A DNA stretch of 48,072 bases from Sphaerisporangium perillae. GTDB taxonomy: Bacteria > Actinomycetota > Actinomycetes > Streptosporangiales > Streptosporangiaceae. The notes under the pieces were generated by a model that saw nothing but the letters and a program-made list of their open reading frames with translations, was not told the origin of the DNA and made no database searches. The stretch spans positions 1-48,072 of the forward strand of contig NZ_JALLPO010000056.1 in the NCBI RefSeq assembly GCF_023276435.1, read 5' to 3'. The translations under genes and the position numbers were made by a program. The stretch's first letter is position 1, and every line of letters begins with the position of its first letter. Of this stretch, positions 8,433 to 16,952 are shown piece after piece.

Positions 8433-8556
8433 AAAGGGAGGACCGGCCCGGAGGGGCCGGGGATGCCGAGAGCCGTCGGTGTCCGAGAGGGCCGCCTCGG
8501 ACGGTCAGGCGCGGGCCACGTCGCGGGGGATCACGATGACGGCCCGCCGCGACGTG

Positions 8557-8949
8557 TCAGCGTTCCTCGCCCCGGCGGCGCCAGCGCTCTTCCATGCGTT
8601 CCATGAAGCTCGGCCTGGCGGCACGCCGGCGGTCGGGCTTCGCGTCGGGGGCACCCGGCTTGGCCTCACCGCCGAACCCGTTCATGCGTTTCCAGCTGGA
8701 CAGGCCCCAGACGGACGCGGCGAGCATGACCACAAAGCCACCGACACCGAGAGGGATGAGCGGTGCCACGGCGCCGACCATCAACAGGACGACACCGAGG
8801 ACGAAGCCGATCGAGGCTTTCACCAGGCGACGTTTGTAGTGGTTGCGTGGATCACTGATCCGTACGGTATTGGCCCACTTTGGGTCCTCGGCGTAGAGGG
8901 CCTGCTCGATCTGGTCGAGCAAGCGCTGCTCGTGCTCAGAGAGCGGCAC
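8557..8949 (-). CDS. DUF3040 small membrane protein
   Basis: This 130-aa protein begins VPLSEHEQRLLDQIEQALYAEDPKWA, the hallmark of DUF3040 proteins, which are restricted to actinobacteria. The middle has two hydrophobic segments (ASIGFVLGVVLLMVGAVAPLI and VGGFVVMLAASVWGL), and the tail is strongly basic (RRAARPSFMERMEERWRRRGEER). The GTG start is preceded by GGGAGG 5 nt upstream; an in-frame extension to 9000 lacks a ribosome site and family similarity. The function of the family is unknown. It follows dinB on the same strand with a 147-bp gap. Confidence 0.9.
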   Translation of the reverse strand: MPLSEHEQRLLDQIEQALYAEDPKWANTVRISDPRNHYKRRLVKASIGFVLGVVLLMVGAVAPLIPLGVGGFVVMLAASVWGLSSWKRMNGFGGEAKPGAPDAKPDRRRAARPSFMERMEERWRRRGEER

Positions 8950-9096
8950 GGCGCCTCCCAAGGACGGCCCCTTGACGGGGAAGACGGCAACGGGCACCAC
9001 AGGGTGTCCGGACCTCGCGGTCGGTTATCCCCAGAATACGAGGCTGTAGACGTAGGCGAAAGAAAACGTCCAACGTAGACCAAACCGGAGGTGACG

Positions 9097-10353
9097 TCAT
9101 AGATCCATTCCATCAAACGGAGGGCGAACCAGCGAGGCCGGGCGGACCGCTTCCGGGCCGAACCTGCGCATGGCCTTGTCCATCGCCATTTCGGCCTCCC
9201 GCCAGCCGGTTTCGCGCTCGCCGAGGCCGAGTTGGCGGGTGGCCGTGCCCACGGGGCGGAGGTTCTCCACCCGGACCCCGACCAGGCGGAGCCGCACGCG
9301 CTCCAGCCCGGCGGCACCGTAAAGGTCGCAGGCAGTGGCATATATCTCTTTCGCGACATCGGTCGCCTCGCGCAGCGTGCGGGCGCGAGTGATCGTCGTG
9401 AAGTCGGAGCGGCGGAGCTTGACGCTCACCGTGCGGCCCACGTGACCGCCGCCCCGCAGCCGGGCCGCGACGCGCTCGGACAGCCTCAGCAGCTCGCGGC
9501 GGATGGCGTCGGGATCGTCCACGTCGTGGGAGAAGGTCTCCTCGGCGCCGATGCTCTTGTCGGGGACGTGCGGGGTGACCCGGCGGTCGTCGCGCCCCCA
9601 GGCGAGGGCCGCCAGATGGGCCCCGACGGCCCCGAACTCCCGCTGCAGGGTCGAAGGGGGCACATGGGCCAGATCACCCACGGTCTTGATGCCGAGCCGC
9701 ACCAGGGCCTGCTCCGTGCGCTCGCCGACGCCCCACAGGGCGGCGACGGGCAGGGGATGCAGGAAGTCCACCACCCCGTCGGCGGGGATGACCAGCAGGC
9801 CGTCGGGCTTGCAGTGCCGGGAGGCGAGCTTGGCCACGAACTTGCTGCTCGCCACGCCCACCGAGCAGGTGATGCCGTGGCGCTCGACGACCTCGGCGCG
9901 GATCAGCTCGCCGATCCGCGCCGGCGACCCGAGCCTGCGCAGGGCCCCGCTGACGTCGAGGAACGCCTCGTCGGACGCGATCGGCTCCACCTCGGGGGTG
10001 ACCGAGTGGAAGATCTCCATCACGCCCTTGGAGACCTCGGAGTACTTGCCGTGGCTCGGCGGGATGACCACGGCCTGCGGGCACAGGCGGCGGGCGCGGG
10101 TCATCGGCATCGCCGAGTGCACTCCGTATCGCCTGGCCTCGTAGGTGGCGCTGAGCACGACCCCGCGGGCGCCGGCGGCCCCGATGATCACCGGGGTGCC
10201 CTTCAGCTCAGGGCGCTCGAGCAGCTCGACGCTCGCGAAGAAGGCGTCCATGTCGACGTGCAGGATGGGACAGCCGGTGTCGTCGGCCGGCGCCGCCCGG
10301 CCCGGGCCACTGCCCTGCCCTGGCTCCGACCGCAGAACCTGCTTGCGCGACAC
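9097..10353 (-). CDS. dinB: DNA polymerase IV (DinB, Y-family translesion polymerase)
   Basis: This 418-aa Y-family polymerase has the metal-binding motif LHVDMDAFFASVE (residues 31-42), YEARRYGVHSAMPMTRA, the catalytic SDEAFLDVSG (127-136) and VGVASSKFVAKLAS. A helix-hairpin-helix follows (LPVAALWGVGERTEQALVRLGIKTVGDLA), then the little-finger domain (IGAEETFSHDV...). RQLGLGE near residue 375 resembles a beta-clamp-binding peptide. The start is GTG with TAGGAT exactly 6 nt upstream, so the mRNA is probably leaderless. A LexA box overlaps this region, indicating SOS control. Confidence 0.96.
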   Translation of the reverse strand: MSRKQVLRSEPGQGSGPGRAAPADDTGCPILHVDMDAFFASVELLERPELKGTPVIIGAAGARGVVLSATYEARRYGVHSAMPMTRARRLCPQAVVIPPSHGKYSEVSKGVMEIFHSVTPEVEPIASDEAFLDVSGALRRLGSPARIGELIRAEVVERHGITCSVGVASSKFVAKLASRHCKPDGLLVIPADGVVDFLHPLPVAALWGVGERTEQALVRLGIKTVGDLAHVPPSTLQREFGAVGAHLAALAWGRDDRRVTPHVPDKSIGAEETFSHDVDDPDAIRRELLRLSERVAARLRGGGHVGRTVSVKLRRSDFTTITRARTLREATDVAKEIYATACDLYGAAGLERVRLRLVGVRVENLRPVGTATRQLGLGERETGWREAEMAMDKAMRRFGPEAVRPASLVRPPFDGMDL

Positions 10354-10359
10354 AGGCTC

Positions 10360-10380
10360 ATCCTAGCCGAACAGGCGTTC
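10360..10380 (-). promoter_or_regulatory. dinB -10 element plus LexA (SOS) box
   Basis: On the minus strand TAGGAT (10365-10360) lies 6 nt before the GTG start. GAACGCCTGTTC (10380-10369) matches the Gram-positive LexA core GAAC-N4-GTTC with both half-sites perfect. It sits immediately upstream of the -10, where LexA would block the polymerase. No lexA gene is in the window. Confidence 0.7.
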
Positions 10381-10434
10381 TAGCAGTGACTTTCATCGGC
10401 CGATCCGGCCCGCCCGGCCGGCCGCGGACCGCGC

Positions 10435-11196
10435 TCACCGGTGGCCGAGGAGGTGGAGCTGGGTGGCGATGTCGCGCAGCACCGGATGGGCCGCGGCGGC
10501 CTGCTCCAGCGCGATCAGCGCCCGCGCCGCCCCCGGCTCCCCGTCGAGCAGCCGGCCCGGGACCAGATCGGCGAAGACGCGCACGCCCCTGACCTCTCCA
10601 GGGGTGAACCCGGCCGCCGACAGCAGCGCGGCGAGCGTCTCGCCGCTGAACCGGCGGGGCGTCGGATCTTGGTCGCCCCACCTGCCGGCGGGATCGGCGA
10701 GCACCTGCCTGGCCTCGTCGAAATGGCCCGAGAGCGAGCGGTGGATCGCCGTGGCGACGGGATTGGCCGCGAGCACGCTGATCACGCCGCCCGGCCTCAG
10801 CACGGCCGCGACGGCGCTCAGCGCGCTCGCCGGATCCTCGACGTACTCGAGGACGCTGTGGCACAGCACCAGGTCGGCGCAGCCGGGCTCGAGCAGCTCG
10901 CGCAGGTCTGAGGCGTCGCCCTGGATGCCCTTGACGCCCACGCCCGCCTCGGCGGCGCGCCGCTCCAGGGCCGCCAGCGAGTCGGGGCTGGGGTCGACCA
11001 CGGTGACGACGTGGCCGAGCTCGGCCAGCGGCACGGCGAAGCCGCCGGTGCCGCCGCCCGCGTCGACGATGTCGAGCCGCTCACGCCCGGTGGCCCCCGC
11101 CCGCTCGGCCAGCGCGGCCCGGAGCGCGTCCCACACCACGGCGGTGCGCACCGCCGGAGGAGTGCCCGCCTGGCGTGTGGCGCCTTCGGTGCGCAA
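10435..11196 (-). CDS. Class I SAM-dependent methyltransferase, substrate unknown
   Basis: This is a Rossmann-type methyltransferase of about 253 aa: motif I IVDAGGGTGGFAVPLAELG, motif II VTVVDPSPDSLAALERRA, the acidic GDASDLRELL, CADLVLCHSVLEYVEDPASAL, and AAVLRPGGVISVLAANP. The layout is that of the methyltransferase-11 family. The start is best placed at the TTG at 11196, which has GGAGG 10 nt upstream. An in-frame GTG/ATG start near 11244 would precede that ribosome site. It lies between nusB and dinB on the same strand. The substrate cannot be told from sequence. Confidence 0.85.
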   Translation of the reverse strand: MRTEGATRQAGTPPAVRTAVVWDALRAALAERAGATGRERLDIVDAGGGTGGFAVPLAELGHVVTVVDPSPDSLAALERRAAEAGVGVKGIQGDASDLRELLEPGCADLVLCHSVLEYVEDPASALSAVAAVLRPGGVISVLAANPVATAIHRSLSGHFDEARQVLADPAGRWGDQDPTPRRFSGETLAALLSAAGFTPGEVRGVRVFADLVPGRLLDGEPGAARALIALEQAAAAHPVLRDIATQLHLLGHR

Positions 11197-11286
11197 CTTC
11201 AGCTCGCCTCCTTGAAGCGTGTCGGCCGGCCCCGCTGGAAGCATGCCGGTCTGGCCCAGCCTACGCGGTGCGGGCGCGCGGCGGCC

Positions 11287-11697
11287 TCAGAGGGCGAGGG
11301 ACGGCTTGAGCTGCTTGAAGCGGGCGAGCAGGCCGTTGACGAACTGCGGCGACTCGTCGGTGGACAGCTCCGAGGCCAGGTGCACCCACTCGCTGATGAC
11401 CACCGCCTCGGGGACGTCCGTGACCCACAGCAGCTCGTAGGTGCCGGCCCGCAGCAGGTTGCGGTCGACGGCCGGCATGCGGTCGAGGGTCCAGCCCTCA
11501 GAGTAGGTCGAGATCAGCTCGTCGATCCGCGACCGGTGCCGGTTCACGCCCTCGACCAGCGTCGAGGTGTACTCGTTGACGGGCGGCTCGGCCCGCTCGA
11601 CGCGCTCGGCGAGAACGTTCGCCGGCGGCTCGCTCCGTAGCTCGGCCTCGAAGAGAATGTCCAGTGCGCGTCTGCGCGCCTTTCCCCGAGCGGACAC
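11287..11697 (-). CDS. nusB: Transcription antitermination factor NusB
   Basis: This 136-aa all-helical RNA-binding protein forms the NusB-S10 heterodimer in antitermination on rRNA operons. Signatures are ARGKARRRALDILFEAELR at the N-terminus, YTSTLVEGVNRHRSRIDELIS, and LDRMPAVDRNLLRAGTYELLW...PEAVVISEWVHLASELSTDESPQFVNGLLARF. The GTG start lies 1 nt after the efp stop codon, so the two genes are coupled. The longer frame to 11817 is the efp coding region read out of frame. Confidence 0.96.
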   Translation of the reverse strand: MSARGKARRRALDILFEAELRSEPPANVLAERVERAEPPVNEYTSTLVEGVNRHRSRIDELISTYSEGWTLDRMPAVDRNLLRAGTYELLWVTDVPEAVVISEWVHLASELSTDESPQFVNGLLARFKQLKPSLAL

Positions 11698-11698
11698 C

Positions 11699-12259
11699 TC
11701 AGGCCCGGCCGAGGTACTCGCCGGTGCGAGTGTCGACCTTGACCTTCTCACCGGTCGTGATGAACAACGGCACCTTGATCTCGGCGCCGGTCTCCAGCGT
11801 CGCGGGCTTGGTGCCACCGGTCGAGCGGTCGCCCTGCAGGCCCGGCTCGGTCTGGGAGATCGTCAGCTCGACGGCCGCGGGGAGCTCGACGTACAGGACG
11901 TTGCCCTCGTTGACCGCCACGGTGGCGAGGGTGTTCTCCAGCAGGTAGTTGGCGGCGTCGCCGACCGTCGGGCGCGAGACGTGCAGCATGTCGTAGGTCT
12001 CGGTGTCCATGAAGACGAAGTCGTCGCCGTCCATGTAGGAGTACTGCATCTCGCGCCTGTCGACGTTGGCCACCTCGACCTTGACGCCGGCGTTGAAGGT
12101 CTTGTCGACGACCTTGCCGGAGAGCACGTTCTTCAGCTTGGTGCGGACGAAGGCGCCGCCCTTGCCCGGCTTGACGTGCTGGAAGTCCACCACGCTCCAG
12201 AGGTCACCGCCTTCGAGCTTGAGCACCAGGCCGGTCTTGAGGTCGTTGGTCGTCGCCAC
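11699..12259 (-). CDS. efp: Translation elongation factor P, with PGKGG loop
   Basis: EF-P is a 186-aa, three-domain factor that relieves ribosome stalling at polyproline. It begins [44 protein letters not shown] and ends with the usual oligonucleotide-binding domain ([44 protein letters not shown]). The GTG start has AGGAG upstream. The functional loop reads PGKGG, whereas the typical actinobacterial loop, as I recall it, is PGKGP. The gene sits between the Xaa-Pro peptidase and nusB, a widespread arrangement. Confidence 0.97.
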   Translation of the reverse strand: MATTNDLKTGLVLKLEGGDLWSVVDFQHVKPGKGGAFVRTKLKNVLSGKVVDKTFNAGVKVEVANVDRREMQYSYMDGDDFVFMDTETYDMLHVSRPTVGDAANYLLENTLATVAVNEGNVLYVELPAAVELTISQTEPGLQGDRSTGGTKPATLETGAEIKVPLFITTGEKVKVDTRTGEYLGRA

Positions 12260-12310
12260 TCGTTTTCTCCTGCGTCGTCATGGTCGCGCTCGCTGGGCCG
12301 CCGTCCTGCC

Positions 12311-13357
12311 TCACAGGATCAGCAGCTCCTTGGTCGTGCGGGTGAGGAGCTCCGGGCCGCCGGCGCGTGTCACGAGAGTGTCCTCGATCCGGACGCCGCC
12401 CCTGCCTGGCAGATAGACGCCGGGCTCGACGGTGATCGGAACCCGATCCTCAAGTCTACCGGCACCGGCAGGACGCAGGAACGGGTCCTCGTGGATCTCC
12501 AGGCCCACGCCGTGGCCGAGCCCGTGGACGAAGTGGTCGCCGTGCCCGGCGCCGGCGATGACGTCGCGCGCGGCGGCGTCCACCTCCTGGATCCCCGCGC
12601 CCGGCGCGAGCGCGTGCCGCCCGGCCCGCTGCGCCGCGCGGACCAGGTCGTACAGCTCCCGCTGCCACTCCGACGCGGTTCCCATGGCGACCGTCCTGGT
12701 CATGTCGGCGTGGTAGCCGTCGTACAGGGCGCCGAAGTCCATGGTGATCAGGTCCCCGCGCTCGACCGGCCGCTCTCCGGGGACGTGGTGCGGGACGGCG
12801 CCGTTCGGGCCGCTCGCCACGATCGTGTCGAAGGCCGGCCTGTCGGCGCCGAGCTCGACCATGCGCGCGTCCAGCGCCCTGGCGATCCGCCGCTCCGTCA
12901 TTCCCGGCGCGATCGTGGTGATCACCTCGGCGAAGGCGCGGTCGGTCAGGTCGCAGGCGGTGCGCAGCGCCTCGATCTCCCCCTCGTCCTTGACGACCCT
13001 CAGGCGCTCCACGACGCCCTCGACGGGGGCGGGCTCGCCGCCGAGCCGCCGGTAGCGGGCCACGGACATGTCGTGCGCCTCGATGCCCGGCCGCTCCGCC
13101 ATCTTGACCAGGGCGCCCGCCACGTCGCGCTCCTGGACGACCTCGACGCCGGGGCAGGCGCGCGCGGTCTCGATGTAGCGGGAGTCGGTCGCCAGGACGG
13201 CCGAGCCGTCCTCCCGCACGAGGACGGCGGCGTTCGAGCTGACCAGGCCGGTCAGGTACCGCACGTTGACGCCGCGGGTGACGAGCAGGGCGTCGATGCC
13301 GTGCTCGGCGAGCAGAGCGGCGAGCCGCGCGCGCCGCGTTTCGTAGATGACGGTCAT
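12311..13357 (-). CDS. pepQ: M24-family Xaa-Pro peptidase
   Basis: This 348-aa protein has an N-terminal creatinase-like domain ([31 protein letters not shown]) and a C-terminal pita-bread metallopeptidase domain. All metal-ligand motifs are present: MDFGALYDGYHADMTRT (two Asp), GHGVGLEIHEDP (His), ITVEPGVYLPG (Glu) and VRIEDTLV (Glu). It would cleave Xaa-Pro bonds. The ATG start has TAAGGT exactly 6 nt upstream, suggesting a leaderless mRNA that continues into efp and nusB; the gap to efp is 51 bp. Confidence 0.93.
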   Translation of the reverse strand: MTVIYETRRARLAALLAEHGIDALLVTRGVNVRYLTGLVSSNAAVLVREDGSAVLATDSRYIETARACPGVEVVQERDVAGALVKMAERPGIEAHDMSVARYRRLGGEPAPVEGVVERLRVVKDEGEIEALRTACDLTDRAFAEVITTIAPGMTERRIARALDARMVELGADRPAFDTIVASGPNGAVPHHVPGERPVERGDLITMDFGALYDGYHADMTRTVAMGTASEWQRELYDLVRAAQRAGRHALAPGAGIQEVDAAARDVIAGAGHGDHFVHGLGHGVGLEIHEDPFLRPAGAGRLEDRVPITVEPGVYLPGRGGVRIEDTLVTRAGGPELLTRTTKELLIL

Positions 13358-13363
13358 GTCCGC

Positions 13364-13369
13364 ACCTTA
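13364..13369 (-). promoter_or_regulatory. pepQ leaderless -10 element
   Basis: TAAGGT fits the actinobacterial -10 TANNNT. It is followed by 6 nt and then the ATG, so the transcription start would coincide with the start codon. No convincing -35 is visible. Confidence 0.5.
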
Positions 13370-13410
13370 CGGCCGGCCGGCCCCGCTGCCGCAGGACCGG
13401 GCCTTCCGGG

Positions 13411-13437
13411 ACGGCACCGGGGACGCCCTGGTGCCGT
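13411..13437 (-). terminator. Hairpin after the DHA2 transporter gene
   Basis: ACGGCACC (13411-13418) and GGTGCCGT (13430-13437) form an 8-bp stem with an 11-nt loop. It starts 4 bp after the transporter stop on the minus strand. There is no U-tract. Confidence 0.55.
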
Positions 13438-13441
13438 GCGG

Positions 13442-15016
13442 TCAGGTCGTGTCGGGAGGGCTGCTGTGGGCGGAGCGCAGCGGGAGCTCGCGCAGGTAGA
13501 CCACCGCCAGGAAGCCGACCAGGGCGGCCGGGACACATGCCAGGAAGACCATCTGCATGGCCTGGGTGAAGGACTCGATCACGATGTGCTGGAGGGCCGG
13601 CGACAGCTGCCCGATGGCCTCGGGAGTGCCGAGTCCGAGGTCGGAGCCCGGGGGCACCTTGATCCGGGCGGCGGCCAGCATGCCGGTCATCTCGTCCCTG
13701 ACCCGGTTGCTGAGGATGGCGCCGAGGGCCGCCACGCCCACCGCGCCGCCCAGGTTGCGGAAGAAGGAGATGCCCGAGGTGGCCACGGCCATGTCGCGCG
13801 TCTGCGCGGCGTTCTGTGCGGCGAGGACGAGCATCTGCATGCTGAAGCCGAGACCGGTGCCGAGCACGGCGATGTCGACGCCGATCACCCAGTCGCTGGA
13901 GTCGGTGCGCAGCTGGGAGAGCAACGCGGCGCCGACGGAGACGAGCAGCATGCCTGCGACCGGGAAGATCTTCCAGCGGCCGGTGCGCGTGACCACCCGT
14001 CCCGCCCCCACCGCGGACACGAGCAGGCTGAGGACCAGGGGGATGGTCATGACGCCCGACATGGTGGGGGTCATGCCCTTGACGATCTGGAAGTACTGCG
14101 GCAGATAGATCATGACGCCGTACATCGCGATGCCGACCAGCAGTGACGCCGTGCTCGCCAGGACGAAGGTGCGGTCGCGGAAGAGCCTCGGCGGCAGGAT
14201 CGGGCCGGCGGCGTGCCGCTCGGCGAGGATGGCGAGGCCGAAGAGCACCACCGCGACGGCGCCGAGCCCGTACGTCCACCCGGAGTTCCACGGGAACTCC
14301 TGACCGCCGAAGGAGAGCAGCAGCATCAGCGCCGAGGCGCCGCCGGTGAGGGTGAACGCGCCCAGCCAGTCGATGCGGGCGTCCCGCGCCTCGTGGTCGT
14401 ACCGGAGCACCCTCTGCACGACGGCGAACGCGACCAGGGCCAGCGGGACGCAGCAGTAGAAGCACCAGCGCCAGCCGAGCCAGGGGGCGTCGACGATGAA
14501 GCCGCCCAGCAGGGGCCCGCCGACGGTGGACACGCCGAACACCGCGCCGATGTAGCCGGAATAGCGGCCTCGTTCCCTCGGCAGGACCACATCTCCGAGG
14601 ATCACCTGGGTCAGCGCGGACAGGCCGCCGGTGCCGAGGCCCTGCAGCGCGCGGGCGGCGACGAGCATGCCGATGCTCTGTGAGAGGCCGGCGATCACCG
14701 AGGCGACAGCGAAGATCACGAGGGAGAGCTGGAACATGCGCTTGCGCCCGAACAGGTCGGACAGCTTGCCCCACAGAGGAGTGGAGGCGGTCAGCGTCAG
14801 CAGCGGCGCGGCCGCGACCCAGGAGAGCTGGTCCTGGGCGCCGAACTCCCCGACGATGGTGGGCAGAGCCGTGCCCACGACGGACGTCGAGATCTGCGAG
14901 GTCATCAGGGCGATGAGCAGCCCCGACATGACCTTGAGGATCTCTTGATGAGTGTAGGTCCGGCGGTCCCCCGACTCGCCATGTGCGTCCGCTCGGGTAT
15001 CCCCCTGTAACGCCAC
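13442..15016 (-). CDS. DHA2-family (EmrB/QacA) MFS drug exporter
   Basis: This transporter of about 524 aa has 14 predicted helices in the EmrB/QacA layout. The first helix is GLLIALMTSQISTSVVGTALPTIVG, followed by loop motif A GKLSDLFGRKRMFQ and motif C GAVFGVSTVGGPLLGGF. It ends in a short polar tail. Such proteins export drugs or dyes with protons. The GTG start has GGGGG about 7 nt upstream and places a rare TTA leucine codon at position 3; an ATG at codon 30 is an alternative. No adjacent TetR-type regulator is present. The upstream region is unusually AT-rich and holds a good promoter. Confidence 0.92.
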   Translation of the reverse strand: MALQGDTRADAHGESGDRRTYTHQEILKVMSGLLIALMTSQISTSVVGTALPTIVGEFGAQDQLSWVAAAPLLTLTASTPLWGKLSDLFGRKRMFQLSLVIFAVASVIAGLSQSIGMLVAARALQGLGTGGLSALTQVILGDVVLPRERGRYSGYIGAVFGVSTVGGPLLGGFIVDAPWLGWRWCFYCCVPLALVAFAVVQRVLRYDHEARDARIDWLGAFTLTGGASALMLLLSFGGQEFPWNSGWTYGLGAVAVVLFGLAILAERHAAGPILPPRLFRDRTFVLASTASLLVGIAMYGVMIYLPQYFQIVKGMTPTMSGVMTIPLVLSLLVSAVGAGRVVTRTGRWKIFPVAGMLLVSVGAALLSQLRTDSSDWVIGVDIAVLGTGLGFSMQMLVLAAQNAAQTRDMAVATSGISFFRNLGGAVGVAALGAILSNRVRDEMTGMLAAARIKVPPGSDLGLGTPEAIGQLSPALQHIVIESFTQAMQMVFLACVPAALVGFLAVVYLRELPLRSAHSSPPDTT

Positions 15017-15049
15017 TACAGGCCCCCAGTTTTATGTTTTTACCAACTA

Positions 15050-15079
15050 TTTGTATTAGAGGCCTGTTTACCTTGTCAA
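15050..15079 (-). promoter_or_regulatory. Promoter of the DHA2 exporter gene
   Basis: On the minus strand TTGACA (15079-15074) is followed 17-18 bp later by ATACAA/TACAAA (15056-15050). TGTTT and AAACA (15080 to about 15063) form an inverted repeat over the -35. This is the most AT-rich stretch of the region, 35-60 bp upstream of the gene. Confidence 0.6.
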
Positions 15080-15198
15080 ACAACTACACAGCGCTACATG
15101 GGGCGAAAAGGGGAAAGGCGGCCGGGCGGATCGGCCTTCGCCGCGCCGCCCGCCGCCTCCCCGACCTGGCCGCGCCGGTGCCCGGCGCGGCCCGCGGC

Positions 15199-16239
15199 TC
15201 AGGCCGCCAGGTCCTTGATCTTCTCGATCAGCTTCAGGCGCTCCTCGTGGGAGCCCGCGATCGGGTTGACGTTGATCGTGGTCACGCCCGACTCCTTCAT
15301 GGCCGCGATGCGGTCGCGGACGAACCCCTCGGAGCCGACCAGGGACATCTTCTCCAGCAGCTCCATCGGCACGAGCGCCGCCGCCTCGTCCTTCTTGCCC
15401 TCGAGGTAGAGGTCCTGGATCTGCTCGGCCTCCTTGTCGTACCCGTAGCGGCGGGCCAGATCGTTGTAGAAGTTCCTGCCCTTGGCGCCCATGCCGCCGA
15501 TGTACAGCGCCGCCATCGGCCTGCCGAACTCCAGGAACCCCGAGACGTCGTCACCGATCGCCAGCGTCGCCTGGGCGACGACGTCCAGCTCGCCGAGCTC
15601 GGCGTCCCGCTTTGCCTTGCCGGCCGCCAGCGAGGCGCCCCACACGTCGGCGGCCTTCTCCGGCACGTAGAAGATCGGCTCCCAGCCCTCGGCCAGCTCG
15701 GCGGCCAGCTCGACGTTCTTCGGGCCGATGGCCGCGACCACGATCGGGATGCGCGGCCGGACCGGGTGGTTGATCAGCTTCAGCGGCTTGCCCAGGCCGG
15801 TGCCCTCCCCCTCCGGGAGCGGCAGCTGGTAGTACTTGCCGTCGTGGGTCAGCCGCTCGCGCCGCCACACCTTGCGGCAGATCTCGATCACCTCGCGGGT
15901 GCGGCCGAGCGGCGCGGTGTAGGGCACGCCGTGGAAGCCCTCGATCACCTGCGGGCCCGACGCGCCGAGCCCGAGCACGAATCGGCCGTCGGAGACGTAG
16001 TCCATGCCGGCCGCGGTCATGGCGAGCAGCGCCGGGGTGCGCGAGTAGATCGGCAGGATGCCCGAGGCGATCTGCAGCCGCTCGGTCCTGGCCGCGATGT
16101 AGCCCATCTGGCTCACCGCGTCGAAGCTGTAGGCCTCGGCGACGAAGACGATGTCGAGCCCCGCGCGCTCGTAGTCGGCCAGCTCCGCCACGGTCTCCTT
16201 GAAGCCCCCGGCGTAGTTGAGGGCCATGCCGATACGCAT
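15199..16239 (-). CDS. LLM-class (F420 or flavin dependent) oxidoreductase
   Basis: This 346-aa TIM-barrel protein of the luciferase-like monooxygenase superfamily starts MRIGMALNYAGGFKETVAELADYERAGLDIVFVAEAYSFDAVSQMGYIA. It also has GRFVLGLGASGPQVIEGFHG, PIVVAAIGPKNVELAAELAEGWEP and a C-terminal TTINVNPIAGSHEERLKLIEKIKDLA. These resemble actinobacterial F420-dependent members. The cofactor choice is inferred; no F420 synthesis gene is in the window. The ATG at 16239 has GAAGGA 6 nt upstream; the frame to 16290 is an extension without a ribosome site. Confidence 0.88.
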   Translation of the reverse strand: MRIGMALNYAGGFKETVAELADYERAGLDIVFVAEAYSFDAVSQMGYIAARTERLQIASGILPIYSRTPALLAMTAAGMDYVSDGRFVLGLGASGPQVIEGFHGVPYTAPLGRTREVIEICRKVWRRERLTHDGKYYQLPLPEGEGTGLGKPLKLINHPVRPRIPIVVAAIGPKNVELAAELAEGWEPIFYVPEKAADVWGASLAAGKAKRDAELGELDVVAQATLAIGDDVSGFLEFGRPMAALYIGGMGAKGRNFYNDLARRYGYDKEAEQIQDLYLEGKKDEAAALVPMELLEKMSLVGSEGFVRDRIAAMKESGVTTINVNPIAGSHEERLKLIEKIKDLAA

Positions 16240-16292
16240 CCCGCGTCCTTCCGTCGAGGCAAACCGAATGATGTTCCAGTAGCCAGGCAAGG

Positions 16293-16952
16293 CTATCGAG
16301 TCGCCCGCCGGGGGTCGACCCCTGGGGGCCGCGCGCCCCGCGAGAGGCGGGCCAGATCGTCCGGGGTGTCGATGTCGGCGGGATCGCCCACGTCGTCGCA
16401 GGGCACGGGCGTGACCAGCTCCGGATGCGCGCGCAGGAACGGCCGGGCCCCGACGTCGCCGGCCGCCAGCCTCGCCACCTCGCCGAAATGCTCCCTGCCG
16501 ATCAGCACGGGGTTGCGCATCGCGCCGCCGTACGTCGCGACCGCCACCGCCGCCCCGACGCTCCTCGCCTCGATCAGCCGCTCCACGGCCCCCGCGCCGA
16601 TGAGCGGCTGGTCGACCAGGGCGATCACGACGGCCTCGGCGGACGCCGGCAGCGCGTCCAGCCCGGCCCGCAGCGAGGAGCCCATCCCCGACTCCCAGTC
16701 GGGGTTGCGCACGGTGACCGCGCCGGCCACCTGGACGGAGACCGCGCCGAGGACCACCACGACCGGATCGCAGCCTCCCTCGCGCAGCAGGCGCGCCCCC
16801 CGGTCGGCCAGCAGCTCGCCGCCGAACGAGACGGCCGCCTTGGGCGTGCCGAGCCGGGCCCCTTTGCCCGCCGCGAGCAGCAGCCCGGCGCAGCCCGGCC
16901 CGCGCCCGGTCATCCCGCTCCCATCCAGCTCACCGGCCGCCTTCCCGGTCAC
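16293..16952 (-). CDS. MobA-like nucleotidyltransferase (molybdenum cofactor modification)
   Basis: This protein of up to 219 aa has the nucleotidyltransferase signature GLLLAAGKGARLGTPKAAVSFGG and VVIALVDQPLIGAGAVERLI, followed by RNPVLIGREHFGEVARLAAGDVGARPFL and VGDPADIDTPDDLARL. This is typical of MobA/MocA-like CTP or GTP transferases that attach a nucleotide to the molybdopterin cofactor of hydroxylases. The GTG at 16952 overlaps a duplicated segment. An ATG at 16913 (MTGRGPGCAGLLLAAG), preceded by GGGAG, is an equally good start. It is the last gene of coxD-coxE-xdhC-mobA-like. Confidence 0.85.
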   Translation of the reverse strand: MTGKAAGELDGSGMTGRGPGCAGLLLAAGKGARLGTPKAAVSFGGELLADRGARLLREGGCDPVVVVLGAVSVQVAGAVTVRNPDWESGMGSSLRAGLDALPASAEAVVIALVDQPLIGAGAVERLIEARSVGAAVAVATYGGAMRNPVLIGREHFGEVARLAAGDVGARPFLRAHPELVTPVPCDDVGDPADIDTPDDLARLSRGARPPGVDPRRATR

